From assembly GCF_900106045.1 (NCBI RefSeq), contig NZ_LT629802.1, positions 620,001 through 684,000 of the forward strand: a DNA stretch of 64,000 nucleotides, in the 5' to 3' direction. Numbering within the stretch: the first letter of the stretch is position 1; each line of letters starts with the position of its first letter. Below are positions 1 through 8,931 of the stretch, piece by piece. Made by a program: the position numbers and the translations under genes. The notes under the pieces were generated by a model. That model ran no database searches and was not told the origin of the DNA. It saw only the letters and a program-made list of their open reading frames with translations. Origin of the DNA: Pseudomonas mucidolens (GTDB lineage: Bacteria; Pseudomonadota; Gammaproteobacteria; Pseudomonadales; Pseudomonadaceae).

Positions 1-564
1 CTGTTCTACCACGAAGATGCGTTCCTCAATACCGAGCAGATGCTGGCGCAATTGCAGGGCAAGCTCGGCAAGTTGGGAGGCAACTTCCAGTCGATCTGCG
101 TGCCACGCTCCCAGGTGGGCGTCGAGGACGCGGTGCGTTCCTATCTGTTCAACAGTCAGTTGCTGACCCGCCCTGACGGCACGATGCTGCTGATCGTGCC
201 GGAAGAGTGCCGCAACAACGAACGCGTCTGGCAGTATCTGCAAGGCTTGACCGCCTCCGGCGGCCTGATTCGCGAAGTCAACGTCTTCGACCTCAAGCAA
301 AGCATGCAGAACGGTGGTGGACCGGCCTGTCTGCGCCTGCGGGTAGCGTTGAATGAAACTGAACTGGCGGCGGTCAATCCAGGGGTTATCATGACGCCAC
401 CGCTGTACGACACCCTGACCCAATGGGTCGACATGCATTACCGCGACAGCCTGCGCGAGACTGACCTGGCTGACCCGCAGTTGTTGCTTGAGTGCCGGAC
501 GGCATTGGATGAACTGACGCAAATCCTTAAACTGGGCTCGGTTTATCCTTTCCAGATCAATTAA
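1..564 (+). CDS. astB: N-succinylarginine dihydrolase, C-terminal part
   Basis: The reading frame is open from base 1, so the gene starts upstream of the window and only about 187 C-terminal residues are present. AstB (AruB) hydrolyses N2-succinylarginine to succinylornithine, CO2 and ammonia, the second step of the arginine succinyltransferase (AST) catabolic pathway. I recognise the family from the C-terminal sequence ([11 protein letters not shown] near the edge, [23 protein letters not shown]). The downstream order small conserved gene then astE is that of the aru operon of pseudomonads. It is followed 25 bp later by the next gene with no terminator, which indicates cotranscription. Confidence 0.93.
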   Translation: MFYHEDAFLNTEQMLAQLQGKLGKLGGNFQSICVPRSQVGVEDAVRSYLFNSQLLTRPDGTMLLIVPEECRNNERVWQYLQGLTASGGLIREVNVFDLKQSMQNGGGPACLRLRVALNETELAAVNPGVIMTPPLYDTLTQWVDMHYRDSLRETDLADPQLLLECRTALDELTQILKLGSVYPFQIN

Positions 565-588
565 TGCCCACCGGCTGAGAGCTATTTT

Positions 589-876
589 ATGACCGACACC
601 CTGAAACTGATTCTTGAAGACACCGACGGCACGCAACTGGAAACCTCCTGCACCCGCGTCGCGGTGGTCTGGCAGGGCAAGGAAATCTGGATCCAGCACG
701 ACGGCCGTGGCCAACTGCTGATCGGTGTCGACGTGGAAGAAGGCGACGCCGAATACGCCAACCTGCTGATGCGCCCACTGGCCACCAACCTGATGAGCCT
801 GCAGTTGGAAATGGAACCGGCCGACGTTGAAGGCGATGACGACGATCACGTCCACGGCCCAGGCTGCAACCACTAA
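589..876 (+). CDS. Conserved small protein of the ast (aru) operon
   Basis: This 95-residue acidic protein lies between astB and astE, 25 bp after the former and 12 bp before the latter, so it is almost certainly cotranscribed with them. Pseudomonads, including P. aeruginosa, carry a small uncharacterised gene at this position. The C terminus is rich in Asp and His (DDDDHVHGPGCNH), which could bind a metal. AstE next door is a zinc enzyme, so a metal-related accessory role is possible but unproven. No signal peptide or membrane segment is seen, and I recognise no catalytic motif. Confidence 0.85.
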   Translation: MTDTLKLILEDTDGTQLETSCTRVAVVWQGKEIWIQHDGRGQLLIGVDVEEGDAEYANLLMRPLATNLMSLQLEMEPADVEGDDDDHVHGPGCNH

Positions 877-888
877 GGAAGCTGCTTT

Positions 889-1893
889 ATGCTCGCCCTC
901 GGCAAACTGCTTGAACTGACCCTCGCCGGTCGCGAACCGGCGCAAAAAATTCAACTGACTGTCGACGGCGTGCAACTGCGCTGGCTCAGCGAGGGCGCGC
1001 TGGAGGTGCGGCCACCCGAGGCGCGGGACAACGGCAGCGACCTGCTGCTGTCGTCCGGCATCCATGGCAACGAAACCGCGCCGATCGAACTGCTCGACCG
1101 CCTGTTGCATGGCATCGCCCAGGGGCAAATCAAACTGCGTACCCGTATTCTGTTCCTGTTCGGTAACCCCGAGGCGATGCGCCGCGGCGAGCGTTATCTC
1201 GAACTTGACGTCAACCGATTGTTCAACGGTCGACATGAAAAAAACATCGGCCCGGAAGCCATTCGCGCTGCCGACCTGGAGCAGTTGGCGCGCAACTTTT
1301 TCAGCCTGCCAGGCCGCAGCCGCTTGCACTACGACCTGCACACGGCCATTCGTGGTTCGAAAATTGAACAGTTCGCCCTCTACCCGTGGAAGGACGGACG
1401 CAAGCATTCGCGCCATGAGCTGGCTCGCCTGCGCGCGGCCGGCATGGAAGCGGTATTGCTGCAGAACAAGCCCTCGATCACGTTCACGGCCTTCACCTAC
1501 GAGCAACTGGACGCCGAGTCGTTCACCCTGGAGCTCGGCAAGGCCCGCCCGTTCGGACAAAACCAGGGGGTTAACGTGTCCCGCCTGGAAACCCGTCTGC
1601 AACAGATCATCGAAGGCAACGAGCCGGTTACCGACAGCTTGGACGGTTTGCAACTGTTCAGCGTGGCGCGGGAAGTGATCAAGCACAGCGATGCCTTCCT
1701 GATGCACCTGCCGGCGGACGTGGAAAACTTCTCGCCGTTGGAGAAGGGCTACCTGTTGGCCGAGGATCTGGCCAAGACCCGCTGGGTGATCGAGGAGGAG
1801 GGCGCGCGAATCATCTTCCCCAACCCGAAGGTGAAGAACGGTCTGCGTGCGGGGATATTGATTGTGCCGACGACGGATGCCGGCCTGGTCTGA
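889..1893 (+). CDS. astE: Succinylglutamate desuccinylase
   Basis: AstE (AruE) is the last enzyme of the AST pathway. It cleaves N-succinylglutamate to succinate and glutamate in the cytoplasm. At 334 aa it has the usual family length. It shows the zinc-carboxypeptidase-like signature of the AstE/aspartoacylase family: [11 protein letters not shown] near residue 58 (His and Glu zinc ligands) and [11 protein letters not shown] near residue 145 (third ligand). The Shine-Dalgarno AAGGA lies 9 bases before the ATG. It closes the ast operon; a REP-type inverted repeat follows directly and may end transcription. Confidence 0.95.
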   Translation: MLALGKLLELTLAGREPAQKIQLTVDGVQLRWLSEGALEVRPPEARDNGSDLLLSSGIHGNETAPIELLDRLLHGIAQGQIKLRTRILFLFGNPEAMRRGERYLELDVNRLFNGRHEKNIGPEAIRAADLEQLARNFFSLPGRSRLHYDLHTAIRGSKIEQFALYPWKDGRKHSRHELARLRAAGMEAVLLQNKPSITFTAFTYEQLDAESFTLELGKARPFGQNQGVNVSRLETRLQQIIEGNEPVTDSLDGLQLFSVAREVIKHSDAFLMHLPADVENFSPLEKGYLLAEDLAKTRWVIEEEGARIIFPNPKVKNGLRAGILIVPTTDAGLV

Positions 1894-1910
1894 ACTAAAG
1901 GACGATCACA

Positions 1911-1950
1911 AACACGTGTGGGAGCGAGCAAGCCCGCTCCCACATGTGTT
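1911..1950. repeat. REP-type palindrome between astE and ribH
   Basis: A near-perfect inverted repeat (arms 1911-1926 and 1935-1950) carries the GTGGGAGCG...CGCTCCCAC core with the AGCAAGC centre of the fluorescens-group REP family. It lies between two convergent genes, where such elements commonly help stop transcription from both sides. Confidence 0.8.
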
Positions 1951-1962
1951 TGTCGGTGTTGC

Positions 1963-2472
1963 TTAAACCGCTACCGCCCGCGGCTCGTTGCGGCGCAGCG
2001 CACGAATCTTGTTCAGGGTGTCGGCGCAGGTTTTTGCCGCTTCTTCGCCCTTGTGCACGAAGTGCTCGAAGAAGAAGGTCTGGTGCTCGACGCCTGCGTG
2101 GAAATGATGCGGCGTCAGGGACACGGAGAACACCGGTACTTCGGTTTCCAACTGAACCTGCATCAGGCCGCTGACGACCGATTGGGCGACGAACTCGTGG
2201 CGATAGATCCCGCCGTCTACTACCAGCGCCGCGGCGACGATGCCGGCATAACGGCCAGACTTGGCCAGCAGCTTGGCGTGCAGCGGCATTTCAAAGGCGC
2301 CGCCGACTTCAAAGAAGTCGATATCCGACTCCTGGTAGCCCTGGGCGATCATTTCGGCGAGGAATCCTTTACGGCTCTGATCGACAATATCCTTGTGCCA
2401 GCAGGCCTGGATAAACGCGACGCGCTCGCCGTGGTGGTTTTTGCTTTTGCTGTCGATTGCGGTGGGTTGCAT
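1963..2472 (-). CDS. ribH: 6,7-dimethyl-8-ribityllumazine synthase, RibH2 type
   Basis: Lumazine synthase condenses 5-amino-6-ribitylaminouracil with 3,4-dihydroxy-2-butanone 4-phosphate to give the direct precursor of riboflavin. The 169-aa sequence fits the RibH2 branch known from Brucella and rhizobia: it starts RVAFIQACWHKDIV, has EVGGAFEMPLHAK, then IVAAALVVDGGIYRHEFVAQ where classical RibH has a GAVIRG-type segment, and SVSLTPHHFH. The start has a good Shine-Dalgarno AGGAG 7 bases upstream. An FMN riboswitch lies in its leader, so it is a flavin-repressed, monocistronic-looking gene. A REP palindrome separates it from convergent astE. Confidence 0.92.
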   Translation of the reverse strand: MQPTAIDSKSKNHHGERVAFIQACWHKDIVDQSRKGFLAEMIAQGYQESDIDFFEVGGAFEMPLHAKLLAKSGRYAGIVAAALVVDGGIYRHEFVAQSVVSGLMQVQLETEVPVFSVSLTPHHFHAGVEHQTFFFEHFVHKGEEAAKTCADTLNKIRALRRNEPRAVAV

Positions 2473-2586
2473 GTTCTGACTCCTGTTTAAGAAAAAAACA
2501 GGGCGTTATGAATCGAATGGGATTCAAGGGCGCGAATCACTGCGTCATGCACGTATGCGACAGCGCGCGGCCCTTGGATGGCAATC

Positions 2587-2752
2587 CCGTTCTCTCTTCA
2601 TCCGGACTATGACCGTCGGCCCCGGAATCACACCGGGTCTGCTGACCTTGGCGCCGTCCTGCACAAGCAGTTCGAGGCGCCAAGCGCTCGCGGGCTATGC
2701 GCATTGCGCGCAATTACCGCCGGTGGGGAATTACACCCCGCCCTGAGAACGT
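2587..2752 (-). promoter_or_regulatory. FMN riboswitch (RFN element)
   Basis: Read on the minus strand the region contains the conserved RFN blocks in order: a CTCAGGGCGGGG strand, AATTCCCCACCGGCGGTA, AGCCCGCGAGCG, GGTCAGCAGACCCGG, ATTCCGGGGCCGACGGT and AGTCCGGATGAAGAGAGAAC. Its 3' end is about 115 bases before the ribH start. Known RFN elements bind FMN and shut off transcription or translation. Between aptamer and start, the complementary segments AAGGGC and GCCCTT and a T-run (CCCTGTTTTTTT) could form the expression platform, but that part is inference. Confidence 0.96.
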
Positions 2753-2925
2753 TGCCGCCAGAACCCTGGCAGCGGTGAGTTTTTAACACGCTTTTCAAAA
2801 AACTGCACGGCTGTCGTATCGATTAGCTATATCGGTTTGTTTGGTTGGTATTCAGTTTTCCCTTGCAGGGGCGAGCTTGTTATCGTGAGCAAAAGGGCTG
2901 ACCGAAACCGTTAGAGGCAAGTGTG

Positions 2926-3930
2926 ATGACTGTGATTGACCTGCGTAGCGATACCGTGACCCAACCTACCCCCGGTATGCGCGAGGCCATGGCGAATGCC
3001 GCCAGCGGTGATGATGTCTACGGCGAGGATCCCAGCGTCAATCAGTTGGAAGCCGAACTGGCCCGTCGTCTGGGGTTTGCGAGTGCGTTGTTCGTCCCCA
3101 CTGGCACCATGAGCAACCTGTTGGCGTTGATGGCCCACTGCGAGCGGGGCGAGGAGTACATCGTCGGCCAACAGGCCCACACCTATAAGTACGAGGGTGG
3201 CGGTGCGGCCGTGCTGGGCTCGATCCAGCCCCAGCCGCTGGACGTGCAGGCCGATGGTTCGCTGGACCTGACCCAGGTGGCAGAAGCGATCAAACCCGAT
3301 GACTTCCATTTCGCCCGTACCCGACTGCTGGCACTGGAAAACACCATGCAGGGCAAAGTCTTGCCGCTGTCGTACCTGGCGGCTGCACGGGCGTTTACCC
3401 GCGAGCACGGCCTGGCCCTGCACTTGGACGGTGCGCGTCTCTACAACGCGGCAGTCAAGCTGGGGGTGGATGCCCGGGAGATAGCGCAGCACTTCGACTC
3501 GGTGTCGGTCTGCCTGTCCAAGGGACTCGGTGCCCCCATCGGCTCGGTGTTGTGCGGTTCCAGTGAATTGATTGCCAAGGCGCGTCGTCTGCGCAAAATG
3601 GTCGGTGGCGGTATGCGCCAGGCGGGCTCGCTGGCGGCGGCCGGACTGTATGCGCTTGACCATCAGGTCGAGCGCCTGGCCGAAGACCATGCCAACGCCC
3701 AATGGCTGGGCGAGGAATTGCGCAAGGCCGGTTATACGGTAGAGCCGGTGCAGACCAACATGGTCTATGTACAGGTCGGGGATCAGGCTCAGGCCTTGAA
3801 ACGTTTTGCCGCTGCGCGCGGGATCACGTTGAGTGCCGCCTCGCGGCTGCGAATGGTCACGCACCTGGACGTCAGCCGGGCGCAGATCGAGCAGGTTGTC
3901 GCGACATTCGTCGAGTTTTCCCGAAAATGA
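2926..3930 (+). CDS. ltaE: Low-specificity L-threonine aldolase
   Basis: This PLP enzyme of fold type I cleaves L-threonine and L-allo-threonine to glycine and acetaldehyde. It has the family opening [13 protein letters not shown], the [13 protein letters not shown] segment, the [11 protein letters not shown] motif (PLP aspartate) and [19 protein letters not shown] with the Schiff-base lysine. Length is 334 aa from the ATG at 2926. A GTG at 2923 directly in front would add one residue, and AGAGG lies upstream of both. It is followed by the palindrome before alaS. Transcription is probably separate from alaS, which has its own -10-like element. Confidence 0.94.
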   Translation: MTVIDLRSDTVTQPTPGMREAMANAASGDDVYGEDPSVNQLEAELARRLGFASALFVPTGTMSNLLALMAHCERGEEYIVGQQAHTYKYEGGGAAVLGSIQPQPLDVQADGSLDLTQVAEAIKPDDFHFARTRLLALENTMQGKVLPLSYLAAARAFTREHGLALHLDGARLYNAAVKLGVDAREIAQHFDSVSVCLSKGLGAPIGSVLCGSSELIAKARRLRKMVGGGMRQAGSLAAAGLYALDHQVERLAEDHANAQWLGEELRKAGYTVEPVQTNMVYVQVGDQAQALKRFAAARGITLSAASRLRMVTHLDVSRAQIEQVVATFVEFSRK

Positions 3931-3982
3931 CAGTGCTGACCGTCTAATTGACGGTTTCTATCGCATAAACACGCTGTACCAC

Positions 3983-4016
3983 CGGCAAAGGGCCGATATA
4001 ATGCGGCCCTTTGCCG
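3983..4016. promoter_or_regulatory. 13-bp perfect palindrome around a consensus -10 before alaS
   Basis: The arms CGGCAAAGGGCCG (3983-3995) and CGGCCCTTTGCCG (4004-4016) are perfect complements around an 8-base centre that contains TATAAT (3997-4002). The -35 position (3974-3979) is a poor match. In E. coli AlaRS is known to repress its own gene by binding a palindrome flanking the alaS start region. The structure here suggests a similar operator, or a hairpin ending ltaE transcription; it has no T-run. Confidence 0.5.
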
Positions 4017-4076
4017 TCGCTCCGTCTGATGATGTTGCGCACTGGCCTTTGGCCGCAGCCTCCGTGGAAGAACCTA

Positions 4077-6695
4077 ATGAAAAGCGCAGAAATCCGTGAA
4101 GCCTTCCTTCGCTTCTTCGAAGAGCAAGGTCACACCCGTGTCTCCTCCAGCTCCTTGATCCCAGGTAATGATCCGACCCTGCTGTTCACTAACGCGGGGA
4201 TGAACCAGTTCAAGGACTGCTTCCTGGGCCAGGAAAAGCGCGCCTATACCCGCGCCGTCAGCAGTCAGAAGTGCGTACGCGCCGGTGGTAAACACAACGA
4301 TCTGGAAAACGTCGGCTACACCGCCCGTCACCACACTTTTTTCGAAATGCTCGGCAACTTCAGCTTTGGCGATTATTTCAAGCAAGACGCGATCAATTTC
4401 GCCTGGACCTTCCTGACTGGTGTGCTGAAACTGCCGAAGGAAAAACTCTGGGTCACCGTCTACGCCAGCGATGACGAGGCCTACGACATCTGGACCAAGC
4501 AGGTCGGCGTCCCAGCCGAACGCATGGTGCGTATTGGCGACAACAAAGGTGCGCCGTACGCCTCTGACAACTTCTGGACCATGGGCGATACCGGTCCGTG
4601 CGGTCCTTGCACCGAGATCTTTTATGATCACGGCGCCGACATCTGGGGCGGCCCGCCGGGCTCGCCAGAGGAAGACGGCGACCGCTACATCGAGATCTGG
4701 AACAACGTGTTCATGCAGTTCAACCGCACCGCCGATGGCGTGTTGCACCCGTTGCCAGCGCCGTCGGTCGACACCGGCATGGGTCTGGAGCGAATCAGTG
4801 CGGTGATGCAACACGTTCACTCCAACTACGAAATCGACCTGTTCCAGAGCCTGCTGGCCGCGGCCGCCAAGGCCATTGGTTGCAGCAACGATGACCAGGC
4901 CTCGCTCAAGGTTGTGGCTGACCACATCCGTTCCTGCGGCTTCCTGATTGCCGACGGTGTGCTGCCGTCCAACGAAGGCCGTGGCTACGTGCTGCGTCGC
5001 ATCATTCGTCGCGCTTGCCGCCACGGCAACAAACTGGGCGCCAACGGCAGCTTCTTCTACCAGATCGTTGCGGCCCTGGTTGCCGAGATGGGCGACGCCT
5101 TCCCGGAACTCAAGCAAAACCAGGCGCACATCGAGCGCGTGTTGAAGGCTGAAGAAGAGCAGTTCGCCAAGACCCTGGAGCAGGGCCTGAAAATCCTCGA
5201 GCAAGACCTCGCCAGCCTGCAGGGCAGCGTGGTACCGGGCGATGTGGTGTTCAAACTCTACGACACCTACGGTTTCCCGATGGACCTGACCGGCGACATC
5301 GCCCGTGAGCGCAACCTGACCCTCGACGAGGAAGGTTTCGAGCGCGAGATGGAAGCCCAGCGCGTGCGTGCACGTTCGGCCAGCTCGTTCGGCATGGACT
5401 ACAACAGCCTGGTCAAGGTTGACGTGGCCACCGAGTTCACCGGCTACAAGGCCACCAGCGGTTCGGCCAAAGTGGTTGCCCTCTATAAGGAAGGCCAGTC
5501 GGTTGATGTATTGAGTGAAGGCGATGAAGGCGTTGTGGTCCTCGACCAGACCCCGTTCTACGCTGAATCCGGTGGCCAGATTGGCGACTGCGGTTTCCTC
5601 AAGGCGGCTTCCGGTCGTTTTGATGTGCGTGACACCACCAAGACCGGCGGCGCGTTCCTGCACCACGGTGTGTTGGCATCGGGCAGCCTGACCGTCGGTT
5701 CGCCGGTGGAGACCCAGGTCGACGCTGACGTGCGCCACGCCACTTCGCTGAACCACTCGGCGACGCACCTGCTGCACGCCGCGCTGCGCCAGGTATTGGG
5801 CGAGCACGTCCAGCAGAAAGGTTCCTTGGTCGACAGCCAGCGTCTGCGTTTCGACTTCAGCCACTTTGAAGCGATCAAGCCTGAGCAGATCAAGGCCCTG
5901 GAAGACATCGTCAACGCTGAGATTCGCAAGAACACCGCCGTTGAAACCGAAGAAACCGACATCGAGACCGCCAAGGCCAAGGGCGCCATGGCGCTGTTTG
6001 GCGAAAAATACGGCGACAGTGTGCGCGTATTGAGCATGGGTGGCGATTTCTCGGTGGAGCTGTGTGGCGGCATCCACGCCAACCGCACCGGCGACATCGC
6101 CCTGCTGAAAATTATCAGCGAAGGTGGTGTGGCTTCGGGTGTGCGTCGTATTGAGGCCGTGACGGGGGCTGCGGCCCTGGCTTACCTCAATGCGGCGGAA
6201 GAACAACTCAAGGAAGCGGCCAGCCTGGTCAAAGGCAGCCGCGACAACCTGATCGACAAACTGTCCGCCGTGCTGGAGCGCAACCGCGCCCTGGAGAAAC
6301 AACTGGAGCAGTTGCAAGCCAAGGCTGCCAGCGCGGCGGGCGACGATCTGTCGGCTTCGGCGCTGGACGTCAAGGGTGTGAACGTCCTGGCTGCACGCCT
6401 GGACGGCCAGGATGGCAAGGCGCTGTTGGCCTTGGTCGACCAGTTGAAGAACAAACTCGGCCGCGCAGTGATCCTGCTCGGCAGTGTCCACGAGGAAAAG
6501 GTCGTGCTGGTTGCCGGTGTGACCAAAGACCTGACTGGCCAACTCAAAGCCGGTGATTTGATGAAACAAGCTGCCGCGGCAGTGGGCGGGAAGGGCGGTG
6601 GTCGTCCGGACATGGCGCAAGGCGGTGGTGTTGACGCCGGTGCCCTGGACGCGGCCCTGGCGCTGACCGTTCCGTTTGTCGAGGCAGGTATTTAA
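4077..6695 (+). CDS. alaS: Alanyl-tRNA synthetase
   Basis: AlaRS charges tRNA-Ala and hydrolyses mischarged Ser- and Gly-tRNA-Ala. At 872 aa it has the usual length. Domain order is clear: class II catalytic core (motif 1 around [15 protein letters not shown], motif 2 around [16 protein letters not shown]), the tRNA-recognition helices, the editing domain with [12 protein letters not shown] and the [12 protein letters not shown] zinc-site segment, then a coiled coil and the C-Ala domain ([15 protein letters not shown] near the end). The ATG at 4077 opens the [15 protein letters not shown] consensus start; the in-frame extension upstream does not fit the family. A palindrome with a -10-like centre lies 60 bp upstream. 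Confidence 0.98.
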   Translation: MKSAEIREAFLRFFEEQGHTRVSSSSLIPGNDPTLLFTNAGMNQFKDCFLGQEKRAYTRAVSSQKCVRAGGKHNDLENVGYTARHHTFFEMLGNFSFGDYFKQDAINFAWTFLTGVLKLPKEKLWVTVYASDDEAYDIWTKQVGVPAERMVRIGDNKGAPYASDNFWTMGDTGPCGPCTEIFYDHGADIWGGPPGSPEEDGDRYIEIWNNVFMQFNRTADGVLHPLPAPSVDTGMGLERISAVMQHVHSNYEIDLFQSLLAAAAKAIGCSNDDQASLKVVADHIRSCGFLIADGVLPSNEGRGYVLRRIIRRACRHGNKLGANGSFFYQIVAALVAEMGDAFPELKQNQAHIERVLKAEEEQFAKTLEQGLKILEQDLASLQGSVVPGDVVFKLYDTYGFPMDLTGDIARERNLTLDEEGFEREMEAQRVRARSASSFGMDYNSLVKVDVATEFTGYKATSGSAKVVALYKEGQSVDVLSEGDEGVVVLDQTPFYAESGGQIGDCGFLKAASGRFDVRDTTKTGGAFLHHGVLASGSLTVGSPVETQVDADVRHATSLNHSATHLLHAALRQVLGEHVQQKGSLVDSQRLRFDFSHFEAIKPEQIKALEDIVNAEIRKNTAVETEETDIETAKAKGAMALFGEKYGDSVRVLSMGGDFSVELCGGIHANRTGDIALLKIISEGGVASGVRRIEAVTGAAALAYLNAAEEQLKEAASLVKGSRDNLIDKLSAVLERNRALEKQLEQLQAKAASAAGDDLSASALDVKGVNVLAARLDGQDGKALLALVDQLKNKLGRAVILLGSVHEEKVVLVAGVTKDLTGQLKAGDLMKQAAAAVGGKGGGRPDMAQGGGVDAGALDAALALTVPFVEAGI

Positions 6696-6709
6696 GGCGC
6701 TGTTATTCG

Positions 6710-6730
6710 GCCCATGCTCTAGTCATGGGC
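6710..6730. terminator. Small hairpin between alaS and lysC
   Basis: GCCCATG (6710-6716) and CATGGGC (6724-6730) pair around a 7-base loop. No T-run follows, so it is a weak candidate for termination or mRNA protection. Confidence 0.3.
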
Positions 6731-6792
6731 TCGATCGGCTGCTGGAAGATTTGTTTATTGGGCGCCCCTTTACGGGCTGAGGCGGCTTAGAA

Positions 6793-8034
6793 ATGGCTTT
6801 GATCGTACAGAAATTCGGAGGCACCTCGGTCGGCTCTGTCGAAAGAATCGAGCAGGTGGCCGACAAGGTTAAAAAATTCCGCGATGCCGGCGATGACCTG
6901 GTAGTGGTGTTGTCTGCCATGAGCGGCGAGACCAATCGTCTGATCGATCTGGCCAAGTCAATCAGTGGCGATCAGCAACCGCTTCCTCGTGAGTTGGACG
7001 TGATTGTGTCCACGGGCGAGCAGGTGACCATTGCCCTGTTGGCGATGGCGCTGAACAAACGTGGGGTGCCGGCGGTGTCCTACACTGGGAGTCAGGTGCG
7101 CATCCTGACCGACAGCGCGCACACTAAGGCGCGTATCCTGCAGATTGATGATCAGAAGATTCGTGTTGATCTGAAGGAAGGTCGGGTCGTGGTTGTCGCC
7201 GGTTTCCAGGGTGTGGACGAAAACGGCAACATCACCACGCTCGGTCGTGGCGGCTCGGACACCACCGGCGTGGCGCTGGCGGCAGCTCTCAAGGCTGACG
7301 AATGCCAGATATACACCGATGTAGATGGTGTTTACACCACCGATCCTCGCGTGGTGCCCGTGGCTCAGCGCCTGGACAAGATCACCTTCGAAGAGATGCT
7401 GGAAATGGCCAGCCTCGGTTCCAAGGTACTGCAGATTCGTGCGGTGGAGTTCGCCGGCAAGTACAACGTTCCGCTGCGCGTATTGCACAGCTTCAAGGAG
7501 GGTCCGGGTACCCTCATTACTATTGATGAAGAGGAATCCATGGAACAGCCGATCATTTCCGGCATCGCTTTCAACCGCGATGAAGCCAAGCTGACGATCC
7601 GTGGCGTGCCAGACACTCCGGGCGTGGCCTTCAAGATTCTGGGCCCCATCAGCGGCGCGAACATTGAAGTCGACATGATCGTGCAGAACGTTGCGCACGA
7701 TAACACCACGGACTTCACCTTCACCGTGCATCGCAATGAATACGATGCGGCGGAACGGATCCTGAAAAATACCGCCCGCGAAATCGGCGCCCGTGAAGTA
7801 GTGGGCGATACCAAGATCGCCAAGGTTTCGATCGTCGGTGTCGGCATGCGCTCCCACGCGGGTGTCGCCAGCCGCATGTTTGAGTCCCTGGCCAAGGAAA
7901 CTATCAATATCCAGATGATTTCCACCTCGGAAATCAAGGTTTCGGTGGTCATCGAAGAGAAATATCTGGAATTGGCCGTGCGCGCGCTGCATACCGCGTT
8001 TGAGCTGGATGCTCCTGCCCGACAGGGTGAGTGA
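6793..8034 (+). CDS. lysC: Aspartate kinase, lysine/threonine-type alpha/beta
   Basis: LysC phosphorylates L-aspartate, the first step to lysine, threonine, methionine and diaminopimelate. The 413-aa protein has the kinase domain (KFGGTSVGS at the start, STGEQVTIALLAMAL, GRGGSDTTGVALAAAL, DVDGVYTTDPR) followed by two ACT regulatory domains from about residue 265. An internal in-frame ATG at 7540 with GAGGA 4 bases upstream could give a separate 164-aa beta subunit holding both ACT domains, as known for the alpha2beta2 aspartokinases of Bacillus and Corynebacterium. A rho-independent terminator follows 12 bp after the stop. Confidence 0.96.
   Translation: MALIVQKFGGTSVGSVERIEQVADKVKKFRDAGDDLVVVLSAMSGETNRLIDLAKSISGDQQPLPRELDVIVSTGEQVTIALLAMALNKRGVPAVSYTGSQVRILTDSAHTKARILQIDDQKIRVDLKEGRVVVVAGFQGVDENGNITTLGRGGSDTTGVALAAALKADECQIYTDVDGVYTTDPRVVPVAQRLDKITFEEMLEMASLGSKVLQIRAVEFAGKYNVPLRVLHSFKEGPGTLITIDEEESMEQPIISGIAFNRDEAKLTIRGVPDTPGVAFKILGPISGANIEVDMIVQNVAHDNTTDFTFTVHRNEYDAAERILKNTAREIGAREVVGDTKIAKVSIVGVGMRSHAGVASRMFESLAKETINIQMISTSEIKVSVVIEEKYLELAVRALHTAFELDAPARQGE
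7540..8034 (+). CDS. Possible internal start for the LysC beta subunit
   Basis: Within lysC, codon 250 is ATG and is preceded by GAAGAGGA, a good Shine-Dalgarno at correct spacing. Translation from here gives 164 aa (MEQPIISGIAFNRDEAKLT...), the two ACT domains only. Internal initiation of this kind is established for homologous aspartokinases. For this organism it is an inference from the sequence. Confidence 0.45.
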   Translation: MEQPIISGIAFNRDEAKLTIRGVPDTPGVAFKILGPISGANIEVDMIVQNVAHDNTTDFTFTVHRNEYDAAERILKNTAREIGAREVVGDTKIAKVSIVGVGMRSHAGVASRMFESLAKETINIQMISTSEIKVSVVIEEKYLELAVRALHTAFELDAPARQGE

Positions 8035-8046
8035 CGCAATGCCAGG

Positions 8047-8079
8047 AAGGCGCGGTTGATCCGCGCCTTTCATTTTTTT
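8047..8079 (+). terminator. Rho-independent terminator of lysC
   Basis: AAGGCGCGG (8047-8055) pairs with CCGCGCCTT (8061-8069) and is followed by TCATTTTTTT. Confidence 0.88.
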
Positions 8080-8220
8080 GCCGGGTGGGTGTATGGACCT
8101 GTTCTTTTACGCGTGCTCGACAATACTTAGGCAGATAAGGCTATGACCGTCTGGTTGTAGGTCGAATGCCTTTTTTTTGCAGACTGTTGTCCCTGAACTG
8201 AAATGCGTGAGGAGAAAGGC

Positions 8221-8409
8221 ATGCTGATTCTGACTCGTCGATGCGCAGAAAGCCTGATTATTGGTGATGGCGAAATCACCGTGACCGTGCTCGGCGTCAA
8301 AGGCAATCAAGTACGGATCGGGGTTAACGCCCCGAAAGAGGTGGCTGTCCGCCGTGAGGAAATCTACTTGCGGATCAAGAAAGAGAAGGACGACGAACCA
8401 AGCCATTAA
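8221..8409 (+). CDS. rsmA: Carbon storage / secondary metabolism translational regulator
   Basis: RsmA (CsrA family) is a small homodimer that binds GGA motifs in mRNA leaders and represses translation. It is titrated by GacA-dependent sRNAs. The 62-aa sequence starts [16 protein letters not shown] and contains [25 protein letters not shown], including the GVxAP and RREEIY residues that contact RNA. The correct start is the ATG at 8221; an in-frame ATG at 8203 overlaps the Shine-Dalgarno GAGGAGAAAGGC. It follows lysC, the usual order in pseudomonads, and tRNA-Ser follows with its own promoter. Confidence 0.97.
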   Translation: MLILTRRCAESLIIGDGEITVTVLGVKGNQVRIGVNAPKEVAVRREEIYLRIKKEKDDEPSH

Positions 8410-8428
8410 TTTTTATCGTTTTTTATGT

Positions 8429-8457
8429 TTGCAAACGGGGATGAAGCTGGTTAATAT
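8429..8457 (+). promoter_or_regulatory. Promoter of tRNA-Ser
   Basis: TTGCAA (8429-8434), 17-bp spacer, TAATAT (8452-8457), followed 8 bases later by a GC-rich CGCCCCG stretch and then the tRNA. Confidence 0.65.
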
Positions 8458-8471
8458 ACGCCCCGTGTTGC

Positions 8472-8562
8472 GGAGAGCTGGCCGAGTGGCCGAAGGCGCT
8501 CCCCTGCTAAGGGAGTACACCTCAAAAGGGTGTCGGGGGTTCGAATCCCCCGTTCTCCGCCA
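8472..8562 (+). tRNA. tRNA-Ser(GCU)
   Basis: A 91-base type II tRNA with encoded CCA. The acceptor pairs GGAGAGC with GTTCTCC, the discriminator is G, and the anticodon stem CTCCC/GGGAG holds the loop CTGCTAA, anticodon GCU. The variable arm is long (GTACACCTCAAAAGGGTGTC) and the T arm is GGGGGTTCGAATCCCCC. Confidence 0.97.
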
Positions 8563-8629
8563 TTATTTGCTTAGTACGTTGCAATCTGTATTTTTTCGGT
8601 AAGTTGTTGAAATTACTAGAAAAAATAGC

Positions 8630-8657
8630 TTTACATAGAGATTGGACGGCCTATAAT
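8630..8657 (+). promoter_or_regulatory. Promoter of the tRNA-Arg pair
   Basis: TTTACA (8630-8635), 16-bp spacer, TATAAT (8652-8657), followed by GCGCGGC (a GC-rich discriminator typical of stable-RNA promoters), 14 bases before the tRNA. Confidence 0.8.
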
Positions 8658-8671
8658 GCGCGGCAACAAAT

Positions 8672-8748
8672 GCACTCGTAGCTCAGCTGGATAGAGTACT
8701 CGGCTACGAACCGAGCGGTCACAGGTTCGAATCCTGTCGAGTGCACCA
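8672..8748 (+). tRNA. tRNA-Arg(ACG), copy 1
   Basis: A 77-base tRNA with encoded CCA, acceptor GCACTCG/CGAGTGC, anticodon stem CTCGG/CCGAG, loop CTACGAA, anticodon ACG (wobble A read as inosine after editing). Confidence 0.97.
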
Positions 8749-8820
8749 TTTAAGAGTTAGTTGCAGTGATGCAGTTAGCTTTGCTTCAGCCAGTTGTGAT
8801 CTGGTATAAAAACACAACCT

Positions 8821-8897
8821 GCACTCGTAGCTCAGCTGGATAGAGTACTCGGCTACGAACCGAGCGGTCACAGGTTCGAATCCTGTCGAGTGCACCA
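8821..8897 (+). tRNA. tRNA-Arg(ACG), copy 2
   Basis: Identical over all 77 bases to the copy 72 bp upstream. No separate promoter is obvious in the spacer and a terminator follows, so both are probably made from one transcript. Confidence 0.97.
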
Positions 8898-8904
8898 TAC
8901 AAAC

Positions 8905-8931
8905 AAAAAGCCCGCCTAGTGCGGGCTTTTT
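8905..8931 (+). terminator. Terminator of the tRNA-Arg unit
   Basis: AAAAAGCCCGC (8905-8915) and GCGGGCTTTTT (8921-8931) form an 11-bp stem with a 5-base loop, ending in T. Confidence 0.9.

Noticed and set aside
3947..4002. TTGACG at 3947 as -35 for alaS
   Set aside because: It is about 44 bp from the TATAAT, too far for a sigma-70 promoter.
4074..6620. 848-aa minus-strand ORF opposite alaS
   Set aside because: Shadow of a GC-rich gene; codon pattern and composition belong to alaS.
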